Notes: generated by a model not told the origin, from the sequence alone. 64,000 nucleotides of DNA from Gelidibacter salicanalis (GCF_016469035.1 NZ_JAEHJZ010000018.1:124001-188000), one strand, 5' to 3'; counted from the stretch's first letter, positions 1 through 8,801 are shown. Numbers and translations: made by a program.

Positions 1-114
1 CAAAAAATAGCTGGAGTGCAATATATCTTGTCTGAAGTTGAAGATTATAGTTTTCCGTCTTTGTATAGTGTTGGTTTAGCTTGGGATAATGTTTATTATG
101 AATTATTAAAATAA
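1..114 (+). CDS. C-terminal end of an unidentified protein (5' end outside window)
   Basis: An open frame enters the window at base 1 and stops with TAA at 112-114. It encodes about 37 residues ending in LAWDNVYYELLK. The family is not recognisable from so short a tail. Its last 66 bases recur, diverged, at 2008-2075 just before the complete ThuA gene, so this tail belongs to a duplicated stretch. The next gene, a broken ThuA copy, starts 10 bases after the stop, suggesting co-transcription in the ancestral arrangement. Confidence 0.5.
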   Translation, partial: QKIAGVQYILSEVEDYSFPSLYSVGLAWDNVYYELLK

Positions 115-271
115 ACGTTTGAGAATGAGACCTTTTACAATGAAGTACTTTTTAGTAACGCTATGTATCCTTTTTATGATTAAAGCGAATGCACAAGATC
201 AGTTTCGTGTTTTATTGTTTGCCCAACATGATGATTGGCATTACAATACCATCCCTGCTGCTATTCAAGCT
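49..271 (+). repeat. Direct repeat copy A (matches 2008-2229)
   Basis: This roughly 222-base stretch holds the tail of the first gene plus the 5' end of a ThuA gene. It aligns base by base with 2008-2229, with scattered substitutions and small indels. The two copies bracket the DUF5916 fragment and the 417-residue gene, and the downstream copy leads into the intact ThuA gene. The left junction is at about 271 (CAAGCT followed by TGGAGT); the right junction coincides with the TAG stop of the 417-residue gene at 2007-2009. Confidence 0.7.
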
Positions 272-286
272 TGGAGTTGGGTTTAA
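125..286 (+). pseudogene. ThuA-domain gene, truncated 5' copy
   Basis: The frame from the ATG at 125 encodes about 49 residues closely matching the start of the complete ThuA protein at 2084: signal peptide, then AQDQFRVLLFAQHDDWHYN. The match ends abruptly at about base 271. Four foreign codons and a TAA follow, so only the signal peptide and first beta strand remain. It appears to be the upstream relic left when the DUF5916/417-residue module was placed inside a duplicated ThuA region. Confidence 0.75.
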
Positions 287-616
287 CCATTCGCCCAACA
301 CGTGGTGTTAATCTAAGCAGCGGGTACACGCATTCCAAAGTAACTGCTTAGAATAGTCGGTTTTACACCAATTTATTCCAGTTAGCTATTGGCCTTGATT
401 TCACACCTGATATTTCGTTTTAGTCAAACATTCAGTTCGATGATGTAAGTGAGATTCTGGGGTCTATCTACGCGGTTTCGATGGATTATTACACTTGGCA
501 CCGATATTTATTGTGAGTATAACCACAATTGGCTAAACGATTCGGCATTGAATAGAACACTTTTTACAGTAGAGCAGGGAGCGATGATGAAAGTAATTTA
601 TACCTATCGTTTTTAG
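272..616 (+). pseudogene. DUF5916 family outer-membrane protein, 3' fragment
   Basis: One frame reads as the C-terminal beta strands of a DUF5916 (carbohydrate-binding family 9-like) protein: LTIRPTRGVNLSSGYTHS, then NSRFYTNLFQLAIGLDFTPD, then SNIQFDDVSEIL. In-frame TAG codons fall after HSKVTA and after DISF, and a frameshift follows the SEIL stretch. The tail of the family (YNHNW, then VIYTYRF with TAG at 614-616) is readable in another frame. No start codon or N-terminal part exists. A second, similar fragment lies at 16,343-16,555, also directly upstream of a paralogue of the next gene. Confidence 0.65.
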
Positions 617-755
617 ATGAATTTTGGTTTTATCGAAATCAAATAGACAAAGAGGTCGGCTGAGTCCAGTTTATTCATGAAAGGCACAGTCAAAATATCA
701 TGACTACTTCCTAAGGAGGTAGTTTTTAAAGAGAAAACTAACAAAAGAAAACAAA

Positions 756-2009
756 ATGAAAAGAGAACTTACCTTGGCAATCTTAAGAAAATGGATTTAT
801 TTTCTTTCACTTCTCTATACGGTTGATGGAATTGCCCAAGAAGAATCAAAGAAATCTCTTAAACTTTACATTGATTGTGATTGTGAGCAGAACTATATCC
901 AACAGGAGATAATCTTTGTGGACCACGTAAGAGACCAAGCTCTAGCCAATATAAAACTTTTTATTTATGATATTGCCAATGGCAGCGGTGGCCGAACCTA
1001 TACATTGGACTTTAATGGATCAGGCGATTATAAAGAAATTATAAACGAAAAATCTTTTGATACCAACACAAACATGTCTCCCGACGATATTCGTAACGGT
1101 CTAGTAGAAAAAATAAAATCGGGACTGCTCAAATATGTTATGGAATCAAATCTGGTGGACAAGGTCGTTTACAAGATTTCGGACGAAGGCCTTGCGGAAC
1201 GCCAGGATATTGATTTTAACGACCCTTGGGACAATTGGCTATTTGAAATTTATGGTGAAGTCGAGTTGGACAAGGAATCGAGCAAAAAGAAATTCGAATA
1301 TGAGCTGGGATTAAAAAGTGATCGTGTCACCGAGAAATGGAGAATTCGGACAGATCTTCAACTGAAACAGGCCAATAACAGATTTGCCAGTGAAGACGAA
1401 ACGTTTACCACCGACCGCGCTATGTACTCAGTCGAAGGAAGTGTTGTACGAAGTATCTCCGGTCACTGGTCCATAGGTATATTCACGAGCGCGCTCCATG
1501 ACACTTTTAAGAACCTCGATTTCCGTTACTCTGTTTCCCCAGCTGTCGAATACAGTATATTTCCGTACAACGAGGTGCTCAGGAGGGAAATTACTTTTGC
1601 CTACAAAATCGGATATTTTCATAACGATTATATCGAACCTACCCTGTTTTTTCAATCGCAGGAGGGTATATTCAATCATTCTCTGCAGGTTGAGTTACGA
1701 TTTAGACAACCTTGGGGAAACTTGGATTCAAAATTGAAGGGCTCCAGTTTTTTAAAAGATTTTTCAAAGAATAGTTTGCAACTTAATAGTAGTATATCAG
1801 TTCGAGTGTTCAAAGGACTGGCAGTAAGGTTTTCAGGAAATTTCGAAATTGTCCATGATCAGATTAACCTTTCTGGCGGCAGTGCCTCGATAGAAGATAT
1901 CCTGTTGCAACAGAAGCAGATAGCAACGGACTTTGAGTTAAACTTAAGCATTGGGCTGAGCTATACTTTTGGTTCTGCGTTCAATACTATAATCAATAGC
2001 CGGTTATAG
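756..2009 (+). CDS. Exported protein with periplasmic N-terminal domain and C-terminal beta-barrel (copy 1)
   Basis: The product has 417 residues. A hydrophobic signal segment (residues about 10-27) ends in GIAQ. A Cys-containing domain follows (YIDCDCEQNYIQQ, then IANGSGGRTYTLDF). From about residue 160 the sequence is rich in alternating aromatic strands (WLFEIYGEVELD, YSVSPAVEYSIFPYN, LSIGLSYTFGSAFN), as expected of an outer-membrane barrel. I do not recognise a named family. The 421-residue protein at 16,693 is a close paralogue. Both follow a DUF5916 3' fragment, so the two genes probably travelled as a pair. The stop codon is exactly at the edge of the duplicated flank. Secretion is supported; function is unknown. 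Confidence 0.75.
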   Translation: MKRELTLAILRKWIYFLSLLYTVDGIAQEESKKSLKLYIDCDCEQNYIQQEIIFVDHVRDQALANIKLFIYDIANGSGGRTYTLDFNGSGDYKEIINEKSFDTNTNMSPDDIRNGLVEKIKSGLLKYVMESNLVDKVVYKISDEGLAERQDIDFNDPWDNWLFEIYGEVELDKESSKKKFEYELGLKSDRVTEKWRIRTDLQLKQANNRFASEDETFTTDRAMYSVEGSVVRSISGHWSIGIFTSALHDTFKNLDFRYSVSPAVEYSIFPYNEVLRREITFAYKIGYFHNDYIEPTLFFQSQEGIFNHSLQVELRFRQPWGNLDSKLKGSSFLKDFSKNSLQLNSSISVRVFKGLAVRFSGNFEIVHDQINLSGGSASIEDILLQQKQIATDFELNLSIGLSYTFGSAFNTIINSRL

Positions 2010-2229
2010 CTTTCCACCTCTATTTAGTGTTGGTCTAGCTTGGGAATATATTTATTATGAATTATTAAAATAAACGTTTGACTATGAAACTTTTTACAAT
2101 GAAGTATCTTTTATTAACTATAAGTTTCCTTACAATGATTAAAACAAATGCGCAAGACCAGTTTAGTGTTTTATTGTTTACCCAACATGATACTTGGCAT
2201 TACAATACCATCCCTGTTGCAGTTCAATC
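2008..2229 (+). repeat. Direct repeat copy B (matches 49-271)
   Basis: The sequence begins at the last two bases of the preceding stop codon. It repeats the tail of the gene at 1-114 and the 5' end of ThuA, but here it continues into the intact ThuA gene. In this copy the tail of the upstream gene has no open frame, so it is a non-coding relic that may still supply the ThuA leader. Confidence 0.7.
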
Positions 2230-2836
2230 TTTTGAAGAAATGGCAGTAGAAAATCAGTTTAAGTTTGATTGGACACAAAGGCCTGATGATCTAATAGAAA
2301 AATTACCAGAATATGATGTAGTCATATTTATGAACGCCAATGCCAATTTTTTGACGCCAACGCATATGATTGCTTTAAAAGCATTTATGAAACGAGGAGG
2401 AGGCTTTGTGGGCATACACGGAACAGCAGATGGTGAAAACGAAAATGCTTGGTTTGATGATCTTGTTGGAGCGAAATTTGTTAATCATCCAAAATTGCAA
2501 GCAGCAATTGTAAACGTAGAGAATAGTGATTTTCCAGCAACATGGCATCTGCCAAATAAATGGCTTCGTAGTGATGAGTGGTATAATTTTGAAAATATGA
2601 ATTTAGTTAAGCTAAATATTCTACTGACTGTTGATGAAGCTTCTTATGATTTTACTGCGGGTTATGATGCTATCCCCTTGAAAGGTATGGGAAAGATGCA
2701 TCCTATTTCATGGTATCAAGAGTATGAAGGAGGAAGATCGTTTTATACGGCTTTGGGCCATAAACCAGAATCGTTTAAAGATAAAAACTTTTTAAACCAC
2801 ATTTTTGGTGCTATTTATTGGGCTAAAGGCGATTAA
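2084..2836 (+). CDS. ThuA-domain secreted protein
   Basis: The product has 250 residues from the ATG at 2084; an in-frame TTG lies six bases upstream. A signal peptide (MKLFTMKYLLLTISFLTMIK..NAQ) precedes a ThuA fold, which resembles class I glutamine amidotransferases and is often linked to trehalose or other sugar use. Visible family landmarks are FSVLLFTQHDTWHYNTIPV, YDVVIFMNAN, RGGGFVGIHGTAD and TALGHKPESF near the C-terminus. It precedes the SMP-30-like gene by 15 bases, so the two probably form one transcription unit. The substrate is unknown; a role in sugar catabolism is inferred from the neighbouring glycoside hydrolases. Confidence 0.85.
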   Translation: MKLFTMKYLLLTISFLTMIKTNAQDQFSVLLFTQHDTWHYNTIPVAVQSFEEMAVENQFKFDWTQRPDDLIEKLPEYDVVIFMNANANFLTPTHMIALKAFMKRGGGFVGIHGTADGENENAWFDDLVGAKFVNHPKLQAAIVNVENSDFPATWHLPNKWLRSDEWYNFENMNLVKLNILLTVDEASYDFTAGYDAIPLKGMGKMHPISWYQEYEGGRSFYTALGHKPESFKDKNFLNHIFGAIYWAKGD

Positions 2837-2851
2837 TTCCATTAAGAATAT

Positions 2852-3793
2852 ATGAGAACTAAATCAAAAAAACAGACTTATAACTATTGTCTAAATGTAA
2901 TTATCATCAGTTTGCTTCTGATAATAAATATATCTTGCCAAGCGCAGAAGAACCTAAATACAGCAATAATTGCCGATGGTGCGCAACTTACTTTAGTGGC
3001 TGATGGTTTCGAATTTACAGAAGGTCCTGCCGCGGACAAAGAAGGCAATGTCTATTTTACAGATCAACCCAATGACCGCATCCTAAAATGGAACGCTATT
3101 GATAATACGGTTTCAGATTATATGAAACCATCGGGTCGTTCCAACGGACTTTATTTTGACAACCAAGGAAATTTATTGGCCATTGCCGATGAACAGAATG
3201 AAATATGGTCTATTGATGTAGATAAAAAAGTAACCGTGCTTCTTGCTAATTTTGAAGGTAAAAAATTCAATGGTCCCAATGATCTTTGGGTGGATAACAA
3301 AGGAGGTGTTTATTTTACTGATCCCTATTACCAACGTTCTTGGTGGGAGCACAAAGAAGATCAACAAAAATATAGAAGAATTTATTATATAACACCAAAT
3401 AGTACTAGTGTTAGGATTGTGGCAGATGATAATTTTATTCAACCTAATGGTATTATAGGGTCTCCAGATGGTAAAACACTTTATATCGCCGACATTGGAG
3501 CAGATAAAACGTTTGCTTATCAAATTAATGATGAAGGAACTCTTTCTAATAAAAAGTTATTTGTAAATAAAGGATCGGATGGGATGACTTTGGATAATAT
3601 GGGTAACGTTTATCTAACAGGAAACGGAGTAACTGTTTTTAATTCTGAAGGGAAACAAATCGAAAAAATAGAAGTGCCTCAAGACTGGACTAGTAATGTT
3701 ACCTTTGGTGGGAAAAATCAGAACATACTCTTTATAACGGCATTAAATTCTGCGTATACACTAAATATGAATGTTAGTGGTGAAAGATATTAA
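2852..3793 (+). CDS. SMP-30/gluconolactonase-like lipoprotein
   Basis: The product has 313 residues. The N-terminus is basic and hydrophobic and ends in a lipobox-like IINISC at about residue 29, so it is probably a periplasm-facing lipoprotein. The rest is a six-bladed propeller of the SMP-30/gluconolactonase/LRE family. Metal-site and active-site signatures are FEFTEGPAADKEGNVYFTD, FNGPNDLWVDNKGGVYFTD and QPNGIIGSPDGKTLYIAD. Enzymes of this family open sugar lactones with a divalent metal. With the ThuA gene just upstream it likely belongs to oxidative sugar breakdown; the exact lactone cannot be deduced. Confidence 0.85.
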   Translation: MRTKSKKQTYNYCLNVIIISLLLIINISCQAQKNLNTAIIADGAQLTLVADGFEFTEGPAADKEGNVYFTDQPNDRILKWNAIDNTVSDYMKPSGRSNGLYFDNQGNLLAIADEQNEIWSIDVDKKVTVLLANFEGKKFNGPNDLWVDNKGGVYFTDPYYQRSWWEHKEDQQKYRRIYYITPNSTSVRIVADDNFIQPNGIIGSPDGKTLYIADIGADKTFAYQINDEGTLSNKKLFVNKGSDGMTLDNMGNVYLTGNGVTVFNSEGKQIEKIEVPQDWTSNVTFGGKNQNILFITALNSAYTLNMNVSGERY

Positions 3794-3810
3794 TCATATA
3801 TTCTTATTCA

Positions 3811-3847
3811 AAAAAAGAGTTACTATCAACGGTTATAACTCCTTTTA
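3811..3847. terminator. Probable bidirectional terminator between convergent genes
   Basis: An A-tract, GAGTTA (3817-3822), a 13-base loop, TAACTC (3836-3841) and a T-rich tract form a short hairpin with A and T flanks. It lies between the convergent SMP-30 and GH43 genes, where a two-way terminator is expected. The stem is only six bases. Confidence 0.4.
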
Positions 3848-3863
3848 TCAAACTAAACACTAA

Positions 3864-5038
3864 CTAATCAATATATGGCTTTAGCGGAACAATAGGTCCG
3901 TCTTCATTATAAATTATTTCAGCTAATTTAATAGATCTTAAATGGGTGACTCCTTTCGAAAGCGAGGAGTCATGGTAAAATAAATACCATTTTTTATCTA
4001 CTTCACAAATAGAATGGTGTGAAGTCCAACCAACCACAGGTTCTAATAGTATCCCTTTGTAAGTAAATGGACCATAAGGATTATCACCTATTGCATAACA
4101 AATAAAACAAATAAGATGTGTATCACCGGTAGAATAAGAGAAATAATAGCTACCGTTGTATTTGTGCATCCAGGAAGCTTCAAAAAAGCGTCTACAGTTA
4201 TCTCCAGCTAATAGTAAATTACCCTCCGCGTCTAAAATTTCTAGTTGTTTTGGAGGTTCAGAAAATTCCAATAAATCATCCGTCAGTTTTGCGACAAGTG
4301 GTAATAATGCAGGCTCATTATCTTTAGGAATGAAGGCAGTAGGATTTTTAGGCTCATTTGGATTAAAACTTTCAGTTCTCCAACGTTGTAATTGGCCGCC
4401 CCAAAGACCTCCAAAGTACATATAATAGTTGCCATCATCATCTTTAAAAACAGCAGGGTCTATGGAGAAACTGCCTTTAATTGCTTCGGGTTGTGCTGTA
4501 AATGGACCTGTCGGTGAAGCACTTATGGCGACGCCAATTCTAAAGATTCCATCATAAGCTTTCGCCGGAAAAAACAAATAGTATTTGCCATCTTTTTCAT
4601 GAGCATCTGGAGCCCATAGCTGTTTTTCAGCCCAAGGAATATCGTCAACATGGAGCGCTAAACCGTTATCTATAGCTTCACTATTTATGGAATCCATAGA
4701 AATAACATGGTAATCTTCCATTGCAAAATGACTTCCCAAATCATCAAAAGCTTCTCCTGCATCGATATCATGGGATGGGTAAATATATATTTTTCCATTA
4801 AAAACATGCGCCGATGGATCTGCAGTATAGATGTGAGTTATTAGGGGTTTAGAAATTGCTTTTTTGTTTAATCTATAGAATTCCCCGAGGCTCTGCCTCG
4901 GAGGTTTTAAAGGAAAGTTTGAAAACGGATGGTTTTCATTAAATGTTAAAACTTTCTTCCGTTGAATACCCCGACGGCTCTGCCTCGGGGATTATTTATT
5001 TCTGTAAAGTCAATATGTTTAACAGTATCTTCTGGCAT
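3864..5038 (-). pseudogene. GH43 beta-xylosidase/arabinofuranosidase, split by a REP-like doublet
   Basis: The ancestral start is the ATG at 5038-5036 (MPEDTVKHIDFTEIN). About 120 inserted bases at 4876-4994 shift the frame, and the initial frame ends in TAA within the insert. After the insert the frame resumes with RLNKKAISKPLITHIYTADP, so the codons for the general base (ADPSAH) lie downstream of the insertion but have no ATG. The first in-frame start-like codon is a TTG at 4739, after that Asp. The remaining body shows the other GH43 catalytic marks, FSIDPAVFKDDDGNYYMYFG (pKa-modulating Asp) and FFEASWMHKYNG (general acid Glu). The enzyme would release pentoses from xylo-oligosaccharides. 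No signal peptide is seen, so it was probably cytoplasmic, working with the transporter upstream at 5051-6487. Initiation from the TTG would lack the general base, so activity is doubtful. Confidence 0.75.
4876..4994. repeat. REP-like palindromic doublet inserted in the GH43 gene
   Basis: Two direct copies of a hairpin unit lie 86 bases apart: 4878-4903 (GAATTCCCCGAGGCTCTGCC and onward) and 4964-4992 (GAATACCCCGACGGCTCTGC and onward). Each can fold on itself through CCCCGA/TCGGGG or CCGAGG/CCTCGG. The AT-rich spacer contains further inverted repeats such as GGAAAGTTT against AAACTTTC. The layout resembles REP doublets mobilised by Y1-type REP-associated transposases, though no such gene is in the window. 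The insert separates codon 15 of the GH43 gene from the rest. Confidence 0.65.
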
Positions 5039-5050
5039 TGTATTAAAATT

Positions 5051-6487
5051 TTAATTAATTCTTCTTTCATTTAAATCCTTTTCAATTTGTACTTCCATGT
5101 TTTTATTTATTTCATAGAAGAACAAAAGTCCAGTACCTACTAAAAAAGGAATTGCAGCGTAAATACTAACAAGCATTTTTGTACCCATAATTGCGCTGTC
5201 CGATTGTATTGGAAGATCCGCACTATATCCATAACTACCTAAAATACCCGTAACAAGCGCACTACCAATGCTTAATCCACCCTTTAAACCAACCATCATT
5301 GCTGAAAATATAATAGCTGTGGCGCGGCGGTTTGTTTTCCATTCAGAATAATCCGCTACGTCTGCAATCATTGCCCATAAAAGAGGAATGGTAATTCCGT
5401 AGAAAAAACCGTGAAATATTTGTGATAGAAACATCATACCAACAGCAGTTGATGGAATGATATAAAAAGCTAAAATGAATAATGTTGAAACAAATAAGAA
5501 GATTCCAAAGATGTTACGTTTTCCATATCTATCAGCTAAACCTTTGGAAAACATAATCCCTACAATCATAAAGCTAATGCCACCGGCATTAAATAATCCG
5601 AAGCCAGCAGAAACGGGATTTCCGCTAAAAAAATTGAATCCAATTCCTGATAAAAATGCCAAAATAGGTTCTAAAAATTGTGTCAACGCAGTTTCATCAA
5701 CGTAGTTTTCAAAATAATACACATACGAGCCTCCTTTGATTGCTAAGGTTATAAACACCAACGCGGTTAAAACAAGCATGAGTATCCAAGGTCTATTTTT
5801 TACTAAATCTCCTATGTCTTCTTTAAGAGTTGATTTTTGTTCAGGTTTAGGAACAATACGTTCTTTTGTAGTGAAAAATGTTATTAGCAACATAGCAGAT
5901 CCAATAATTGCCAACCAAGTCATTACTATTTCAATTCCCACAGCTTTGTCTCCACCACCAGCAGTTTCAATTATTGGCAACATAAATACTTGAACAAAAA
6001 ATTGAGCTACCATTACAGCCACAAAACGATACGATGAAATGCTGTTACGTTCACCCATATTACCCGTAATGACACCACTTAAAGCCGAATAGGGCAAATT
6101 ATTGGCGGCGTATAGCATCAATAAAAGGGTATAGGTAATTACGGCATAAATAACTTTTCCTTTGTAACTAAAATCTGGAGTGCTAAAGGCAAGTAAAGCC
6201 ACAATACCCAATGGTACTGCCGTCCATAAAATCCAAGGACGAAATTTACCCCATCTGGTATTGGTTCTATCGGCAATTGCACCCATAATTGGATTAAAAG
6301 CAAAAGCTGCAACGAGACCTACCGATAGTATGATTATGGAAGCATCATTGGGTTTTAGACCGTAAATGTCTGTATAGAAATAGGCCAAATAAGTCATTAA
6401 TGTTTGGAAAACAAGGTTTGCTGCCAAATCTCCAAGACTATATCCTATTTTTTCTTTTACTGATAACTTTTGCACATTAGTCGTCAT
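5051..6487 (-). CDS. GPH-family sugar:cation symporter (MFS)
   Basis: The product has 478 residues with about 12 hydrophobic segments. The N-terminus (KLSVKEKIGYSLGDLAANLV) and the loops NPIMGAIADRTNTRWGKFRP and LPYSALSGVITGN are typical of the glycoside-pentoside-hexuronide:cation symporters, such as MelB and the xyloside transporters. It sits four bases downstream of the GH10 gene and just upstream of the GH43 gene on the same strand. It therefore probably imports xylo-oligosaccharides across the inner membrane for cytoplasmic cleavage. A long insert between transmembrane segments near residues 255-290 (FENYVDETALTQFLEPILAF) is common in Bacteroidota members. The substrate is inferred from the neighbours. 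Confidence 0.9.
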   Translation of the reverse strand: MTTNVQKLSVKEKIGYSLGDLAANLVFQTLMTYLAYFYTDIYGLKPNDASIIILSVGLVAAFAFNPIMGAIADRTNTRWGKFRPWILWTAVPLGIVALLAFSTPDFSYKGKVIYAVITYTLLLMLYAANNLPYSALSGVITGNMGERNSISSYRFVAVMVAQFFVQVFMLPIIETAGGGDKAVGIEIVMTWLAIIGSAMLLITFFTTKERIVPKPEQKSTLKEDIGDLVKNRPWILMLVLTALVFITLAIKGGSYVYYFENYVDETALTQFLEPILAFLSGIGFNFFSGNPVSAGFGLFNAGGISFMIVGIMFSKGLADRYGKRNIFGIFLFVSTLFILAFYIIPSTAVGMMFLSQIFHGFFYGITIPLLWAMIADVADYSEWKTNRRATAIIFSAMMVGLKGGLSIGSALVTGILGSYGYSADLPIQSDSAIMGTKMLVSIYAAIPFLVGTGLLFFYEINKNMEVQIEKDLNERRIN

Positions 6488-6491
6488 GATT

Positions 6492-7631
6492 TTATTTATT
6501 TTTTAAGGCTAATACACTGAGATAGGCTTTTTTAGGTTCATAGTTTCTATCAAACAATAATGGGTGATTTGTTCTGCCTTTTATGGGCCAATTATTTAAC
6601 CAAGATTGTCCATCATTAACTCCCCAAAATGTTACTCTATCTATTTTATCCTTATGTTTAAGGAAAAGTTTAAAAATATCTTCATAACGTTTGGCTAATT
6701 GAGTTTGCGCTGAATCTGAAAGTTTTTCTGGATATGGGTTCATTTTTGGGTCGTTCTCAAATTGTTCATAACTTTGCTCGACAGCAGCACCGTTTAAATC
6801 CCAAGGGTTAGGAAGTACGGTAACGTCTAATTCGGTAAAACTAATTTTAACACCCAGATTGGAATAAGCAATAATACTATTCTCAATATCTTCTATAGAT
6901 GGACCTTCTAAGCTCCAATGGGCTTGCATGCCAACCCCATCTATTTTAATACCCTGCTCTTGCAGTTTTTTTACAAGTCTTACTACACCAGCTCTTTTTT
7001 CTGGTTTCCAAAGATTATAATCATTGTAAACTAATTTTGCATCAGGATCGGCTTTAGCAGCTAAATTAAATGCAAGCGCTATGTAATTATCGCCCATAAC
7101 TTCATAAAAATGTGAAGTTCTTAAGCTGCCATCTTCATTTAAAGCTTCGTTTACCACATCCCAAGTATCTATCTTACCTTTATATCTTTTTACAATAGTA
7201 TTTATATGATTCTCTATATTTTTTGCCATTGTAATGCTGTCTTTTACATCTTGCATCCATGGAGCCAACTGGCTGTGCCAAACTAGGGTGTGACCAACAA
7301 TATTCATGTTGTTTTTTTGTCCAAGTGCTACATATTTATCGGCAACATCAAAATAGAATGTATCTTTTTGTGGATGAATTTGTTCCCATTTCATATCGTT
7401 TTCAGGAGTAATGGAATTAAACTCTTTTATAAGAACTGTATTTGTTAGAGAATCTGTTTGATTTATTTGGGAATTACTGATGGCAGCTCCTATTAAGAAA
7501 TCGTTTTTAAATGATTCTTTAAGGGAAGTAAGTTGTGCAATGGAGTCTTCTTTTTCTGTATTGTTTTTACAATTTAAAAAAACTGTAAAAGCTATCATAA
7601 TGGAAAATAGTGTCGTTAGTTTATGAGTCAT
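6492..7631 (-). CDS. GH10 endo-1,4-beta-xylanase (lipoprotein)
   Basis: The product has 379 residues. A signal peptide ends in the lipobox VFLNC (Cys21), so the enzyme is likely anchored to the cell envelope. The catalytic domain is a full-length GH10 TIM barrel. Landmarks are FNSITPENDMKWE, GHTLVWHSQLAPWM, the acid/base Glu162 in WDVVNEAL and the nucleophile Glu267 in FTELDV. GH10 enzymes cut internal beta-1,4-xylan bonds with retention of configuration. It is the first gene of a minus-strand unit with the GPH symporter (4-base gap) and the split GH43 gene, a compact xylan-degradation operon. Confidence 0.95.
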   Translation of the reverse strand: MTHKLTTLFSIMIAFTVFLNCKNNTEKEDSIAQLTSLKESFKNDFLIGAAISNSQINQTDSLTNTVLIKEFNSITPENDMKWEQIHPQKDTFYFDVADKYVALGQKNNMNIVGHTLVWHSQLAPWMQDVKDSITMAKNIENHINTIVKRYKGKIDTWDVVNEALNEDGSLRTSHFYEVMGDNYIALAFNLAAKADPDAKLVYNDYNLWKPEKRAGVVRLVKKLQEQGIKIDGVGMQAHWSLEGPSIEDIENSIIAYSNLGVKISFTELDVTVLPNPWDLNGAAVEQSYEQFENDPKMNPYPEKLSDSAQTQLAKRYEDIFKLFLKHKDKIDRVTFWGVNDGQSWLNNWPIKGRTNHPLLFDRNYEPKKAYLSVLALKNK

Positions 7632-8138
7632 AATTATGAAATTATTTTAAATTTTTTTTTATAAAATTAATTTGCTTAAAACTACTTTTAAGCAGTTTAG
7701 CGTAATAAAAGAAAATCGACAAATCTTAAAACAATTGTTGCATTTTCTGATATTTAGTGGCATTAAAGAGTATTTAAATAAAAGCATGACTAATTTCCTT
7801 TGATTTCACGATTGGTTTAAATTGAAATAACCAATTAATTTTTGGTTGTTAATAATGATGATAAACCAATAGTCGAGGCCACAAGTATTCTCCTCCATCA
7901 TTTAGATGGTTTCAAAATTTACTGGTTGTTCTTGACGTAGAAGTTACTTTTTATATGATTTTTTTGGTGCTGAAAAAAGCTATGACTCATTCTCTTTAAA
8001 CTCTATCGTCCAAACCTGTGACACATCATTTTCGCAAATTGGACCTAAGCGTAAATCTGATTGTTATTTTATTGACTTACATCAAAAAATTTGACTTGAG
8101 ATAACATTAGTTTTGCAATTGAAATAATAAAAAAACAA
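7632..8138. other. Divergent intergenic region between the xylanase operon and ribB
   Basis: This AT-rich stretch of about 500 bases has no convincing gene. It must carry the promoters for the xylanase operon (minus) and ribB (plus). A Bacteroidota-type -7 element TAGTTTTG lies at 8108-8115, 24 bases before the ribB ATG. A TTTG at 8090-8093 is closer than the usual -33 spacing, so the promoter assignment is tentative. No FMN riboswitch signature was found. Confidence 0.4.
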
Positions 8139-8801
8139 ATGGTACTTACAGAATTAGATAGATTAAAAATATTTGCAAACGACAGTCAAGAACGATTAGA
8201 AAAAGCATTAATAAATCTTCAAAGTGGAAAGGGAATTATCTTAATAGATGATGAAGACAGAGAAAATGAAGGAGATTTAATATTCTCTGCTCACAATATG
8301 ACTAATAATCAAATGGCACTCATGATTAGAAAATGTAGTGGTATTGTTTGTCTTTGTTTGACTAATGAAAAAGCTAACTTACTTAACTTACCTTATATGG
8401 TAAAGGAAAACACAAGTAGTTTCCAAACACCTTTTACCATTTCTATTGAAGCAAAAGAAGGTGTGACTACAGGAGTTTCTGCCAAAGACAGATTGAAAAC
8501 CATCCAAGTTGCCTGCAATGAAATCGCTAAAAGCAATGATTTAGCGAGGCCTGGTCATATCTTTCCTCTAAGGGCTAATAATAATGGCGTCCTTGAAAGA
8601 AAAGGTCATACTGAAGGTAGCGTAGATTTAATGAAATTAGCAGGCTTAAAACCAGAAGCCGTACTGTGTGAATTAATGAACGACGACGGGACAATGGCTA
8701 ATGCAGACACGATTACACAATTTGCAAATGAGAACGATTTGATTGTCCTAAACATAAAGGATATTATTCATTACCGTAAATTTGTAAGAGACTACAAATA
8801 A
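8139..8801 (+). CDS. ribB: 3,4-dihydroxy-2-butanone-4-phosphate synthase
   Basis: The product has 220 residues and is a stand-alone RibB domain of normal length. It converts ribulose 5-phosphate to 3,4-dihydroxy-2-butanone 4-phosphate and formate for riboflavin synthesis. The Mg-binding acidic loop [10 protein letters not shown] (residues 37-46), [16 protein letters not shown] and RPGHIFPL are all present, followed by [17 protein letters not shown]. There is no GTP cyclohydrolase II domain. The stop TAA is immediately followed by the ATG of a Crp/Fnr regulator, so the two are co-transcribed. This is probably an extra ribB rather than the housekeeping ribBA, because no other rib gene is nearby. 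Confidence 0.93.
   Translation: MVLTELDRLKIFANDSQERLEKALINLQSGKGIILIDDEDRENEGDLIFSAHNMTNNQMALMIRKCSGIVCLCLTNEKANLLNLPYMVKENTSSFQTPFTISIEAKEGVTTGVSAKDRLKTIQVACNEIAKSNDLARPGHIFPLRANNNGVLERKGHTEGSVDLMKLAGLKPEAVLCELMNDDGTMANADTITQFANENDLIVLNIKDIIHYRKFVRDYK

Noticed and set aside
3864-4739. Intact 291-residue GH43 enzyme starting at the TTG at 4739
   Set aside because: Sequence homologous to GH43 continues upstream of the TTG, including the general-base motif, and leads back to an ATG at 5038 past an insertion.
7632-8138. FMN riboswitch upstream of ribB
   Set aside because: I searched by eye for the conserved RFN-element sequences and saw none; only a simple promoter element is visible.
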